A stretch of 64,000 nt of DNA from contig CAVZNF010000015.1 of NCBI GenBank assembly GCA_963776565.1, forward strand, positions 186,001-250,000, in the 5' to 3' direction. Below the pieces are notes generated by a model. The model worked only from the letters and a program-made list of their open reading frames with translations. It made no database searches and was not told where the DNA came from. This document shows, piece after piece, positions 62,266 to 64,000 of this stretch. The stretch's first letter is position 1. The number at the start of each line of letters is the position of its first letter. Origin of the DNA: GMQP-bins7 sp963776565. GTDB lineage: Bacteria > Actinomycetota > Thermoleophilia > Gaiellales > Gaiellaceae. A program made the position numbers and the translations under genes.

Positions 62266-62862
62266 TCAGGTACTCGCAAGCACGACGGACAGCTCGAGCC
62301 CGCGGTCGAGCGGCACCGTGACGCTCGACAGCGTCGGATCGGCCTGGCGTGCCGCCGAGTACGCGCCGAGCGTCTCCGCGTGCGAGAGGACGTTGTCGGC
62401 GATCACGAGACCGCCTGGCTCGAGCAGCGGTCGCGCGAGGCCGAACAGCGTCTCGTAGTCGTCCTTCTCTGCGTCGAGGAAGACGAGGTCGAACGTATCT
62501 TGGGTCGCCTCCAGCGTCCGCAGAGCGTCGCCTTCGACGAGCTCCGCCCAGTCGTCGAGACCCGCGTCGGTGATGTTTGCTCGCCAGGTCGCGCACTTGA
62601 CCGGGTCGTGCTCGAGCGAGACGAGACGGCCTCCGAGCACCCGCGCTCCCGCCGCGAGCCAGATCGACGAGTACCCGCGCGAGCCGCCGATCTCCAGGAC
62701 CTCGATCCCCGCCTGGCTCGCGGCCAACGCGAACAGGAACCGCCCGGTTGTCGCCTCCACCTGGCGTGACCGCTGACTGGCGGGAACACCGGCCTCGCGT
62801 TCAGCAGCGTCCTCGGCCTCGAGCCGCGCGAGGACGGCGAGCACCCGCTCGTCGAGCATCAC
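62266..62862 (-). CDS. O-methyltransferase (catechol/caffeoyl-CoA OMT-like)
   Basis: 198 residues. SAM-binding motif VLEIGGSRGYSSIWLA (about residue 55), LVSLEHDPVKCATWRANI, LVFLDAEKDDYETLFGLARP (metal-binding Asp region) and GGLVIADNVLSH. It belongs to the metal-dependent small-molecule OMT group. The start (GTG 62862 or ATG 62859) overlaps the Rieske ferredoxin stop, tying it to the suf genes; the role there is unknown. Confidence 0.85.
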   Translation of the reverse strand: MMLDERVLAVLARLEAEDAAEREAGVPASQRSRQVEATTGRFLFALAASQAGIEVLEIGGSRGYSSIWLAAGARVLGGRLVSLEHDPVKCATWRANITDAGLDDWAELVEGDALRTLEATQDTFDLVFLDAEKDDYETLFGLARPLLEPGGLVIADNVLSHAETLGAYSAARQADPTLSSVTVPLDRGLELSVVLAST

Positions 62863-63167
62863 TCGGGAACCTCGACGACGATCACGCCGTCCTCACGCAC
62901 GGATACCGGGAAGATCGGCACCGCCTCGAACGCCGGCAGCGACATGGGTATCCCGCTCTCGAGGTCGAAGCGCGAGCCGTGTCGCGGGCAGACGACGACG
63001 CAGGCTTCGGGCTCCCAGTCGCCTTCGCACAGCGGCCCGTCGTCGTGGGAGCAGCGATCCTCGATTGCGTGGAGCTTCCCTGCGCAGTTGTAGACACCGA
63101 TCGTCAGCGTCCCCGCCTCGACCAGCCGCATCTCGCCGGGCGCGAGCCGCCCGACCTCGATCTCCAC
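62859..63167 (-). CDS. Rieske [2Fe-2S] ferredoxin (NirD/BphF-like)
   Basis: 102 residues, a single Rieske domain: AIEDRCSHDDGPLCEGDWEP and VVCPRHGSRFDLESGIP provide the Cys-X-His and Cys-X2-His ligands. It starts at the GTG that shares a base with the sufU stop (TAGTG). Small Rieske ferredoxins often follow sufU in actinobacterial SUF operons and may accept clusters or donate electrons. Confidence 0.88.
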   Translation of the reverse strand: MEIEVGRLAPGEMRLVEAGTLTIGVYNCAGKLHAIEDRCSHDDGPLCEGDWEPEACVVVCPRHGSRFDLESGIPMSLPAFEAVPIFPVSVREDGVIVVEVPE

Positions 63168-63601
63168 TACTCCAGCACCAGCTCGTTGCTGGACGTGCCC
63201 CACTCCTCGGGAAGTGGCGTGCCACGCGCCTTGTGCAGCGCGAGCTTGAGCACGCCGAGCCCGAGAATGGCGCACTTGAGCCGCACCGGCGTCAGTGGGA
63301 TGCCGAGCTCGTCCAGGAGCTCTTCCTTCGGCATCGCCGCCACCTCCTCAGCGGTCCGTCCCTTCACGAGGTCGCTGAGCATCGAGGTCGCGGCCTGGCT
63401 GATCGCGCAGCCGCGGCCGTCGAATCCCACCTCCTCGATGACGCCGGCGTCGTCGAGCCGCACGGAGACCAAGATCTCGTCGCCGCAGAGCGGGTTCTGA
63501 CCCTCCGCCCGTGCGTCCGCGGGATCGAGGAGCCCGTGGTTTCGCGGGTTCTTGTAGTGGTCGAGAATCAACTCTCGATACAGCTGGTCGAACTCGGACA
63601 C
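63167..63601 (-). CDS. sufU: Fe-S cluster assembly protein SufU
   Basis: 144 residues. Zinc/sulfur-accepting cysteines sit in EGQNPLCGDEILV, FDGRGCAISQAATSML and PVRLKCAILGLGVLKLAL; the front is LYRELILDHYKNPRNHGLL. SufU takes persulfide from SufS in Gram-positive SUF systems. GTG start 2 nt after the sufS stop. Confidence 0.93.
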   Translation of the reverse strand: MSEFDQLYRELILDHYKNPRNHGLLDPADARAEGQNPLCGDEILVSVRLDDAGVIEEVGFDGRGCAISQAATSMLSDLVKGRTAEEVAAMPKEELLDELGIPLTPVRLKCAILGLGVLKLALHKARGTPLPEEWGTSSNELVLE

Positions 63602-63603
63602 GG

Positions 63604-64000
63604 CTAGCCGAGGCTCTTCTTCGCCTTGTGGAGACCCTCGACGAGGCGGTCGACCTCTTCCTGGATGGAGTACAGGTAGAAGCTCGCGCGAACCGTCGCG
63701 GTGACGCCTAGCTTGGACATCAGCGGCTGCGTGCAATGGTGGCCTGCGCGAACGGCCACTCCCTCCCAGTCGAGCACCTGCGCAACGTCGTGCGGATGGA
63801 CGCCCTCCACGTTCAGAGAGACGATGCCGGCGCGGCGCTCGGGAGACGGGCCGTAGGTCGAGATCCAGGGAAGCTCTCCCAGTCGGCCGAGCGTGTACTC
63901 GACGAGGTCTCGCTCATGTGCCTCGATGCCCGCGAGGCCGGCGTCGAGCACGTAGTCGACGGCCGTGCCGAAGCCCACAGCCTCGGCGATCGCGGGCGTG
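63604..64000 (-). CDS. sufS: Cysteine desulfurase SufS, C-terminal part
   Basis: About 132 C-terminal residues; the gene continues past the window end. The catalytic Cys is in VAVRAGHHCTQPLMSKLGV, followed by ATVRASFYLYSIQEEVDRLV, both standard for SufS. It releases sulfur from cysteine as an enzyme persulfide for SufU. It heads sufU, the Rieske ferredoxin and the O-methyltransferase. Confidence 0.93.
   Translation of the reverse strand, partial: TPAIAEAVGFGTAVDYVLDAGLAGIEAHERDLVEYTLGRLGELPWISTYGPSPERRAGIVSLNVEGVHPHDVAQVLDWEGVAVRAGHHCTQPLMSKLGVTATVRASFYLYSIQEEVDRLVEGLHKAKKSLG

Noticed and set aside
1..64000. tRNA or rRNA genes
   Set aside because: No cloverleaf with a TTC-type T arm or rRNA core sequence was found by eye on either strand.

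Overview
The window looks like a chromosomal stretch from a high-GC actinobacterium. The argCJBDRGH order, an FHA/PP2C/FtsW-RodA/PbpA/PknB cell-wall kinase cluster, a PdtaS/PdtaR pair, many GTG starts and dense GTGA/ATGA gene overlaps all fit Actinomycetota. The small HNH protein, DUF4446, DUF4349 and LtrA genes make a Thermoleophilia (Gaiella-like) origin my best guess, but that is inference. I see no rRNA, tRNA, phage, insertion sequence or CRISPR array.

Layout. 1-2.2 kb: end of ctaB, a tiny membrane protein and a secreted Fn3-like protein. 2.2-8.6 kb: a HisN-like phosphatase, a PadR regulator with a coupled small protein, divergent transaldolase and transketolase, and an ABC-F protein. 8.6-13.3 kb: ECF sigma factor with a DUF4349 partner, the ANTAR regulator PdtaR with its kinase PdtaS, and a membrane protein. 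13.5-20.1 kb: glnA behind a terminator-like leader, preceded by a six-gene overlapping ABC-2 export operon that ends in a SAM methyltransferase. 20.3-26.0 kb: LtrA, a SIMPL protein, acyl-CoA dehydrogenase, thioesterase and an ADP-forming acyl-CoA synthetase. 26.1-34.6 kb: an amine uptake and oxidation island (potDBC, potA, two FAD amine oxidases, a TetR regulator, a Rieske oxygenase). 34.6-41.6 kb: the arginine operon with an ArgR operator over the argC start. 41.6-45.5 kb: HNH, DUF4446, a membrane protein and a membrane-anchored Ser/Thr kinase. 45.5-53.4 kb: fhaA-fhaB-pstP-rodA/ftsW-pbpA-pknB-ddl. 53.4-61.9 kb: a cyclase-AAA-TPR regulator, a GABA-type aminotransferase divergent from pdxH, a DUF4015 protein divergent from dcd, and marR divergent from yceI plus an FMN reductase. 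61.9-62.3 kb is non-coding, with strong folding potential. 62.3-64 kb: SufS, SufU, a Rieske ferredoxin and an O-methyltransferase.

Two window-wide patterns stand out. First, thirteen otherwise well-conserved genes carry about 23 frame changes, mostly one extra base, which points to uncorrected indels in the assembly rather than decay. Second, at least six genes have a TANNNT or CATAAT -10 box exactly 6-7 nt before the start codon, implying leaderless transcripts. A third signal is a 75-77 bp element present three times, always 0-6 nt after a stop codon and always in the same orientation to that gene.
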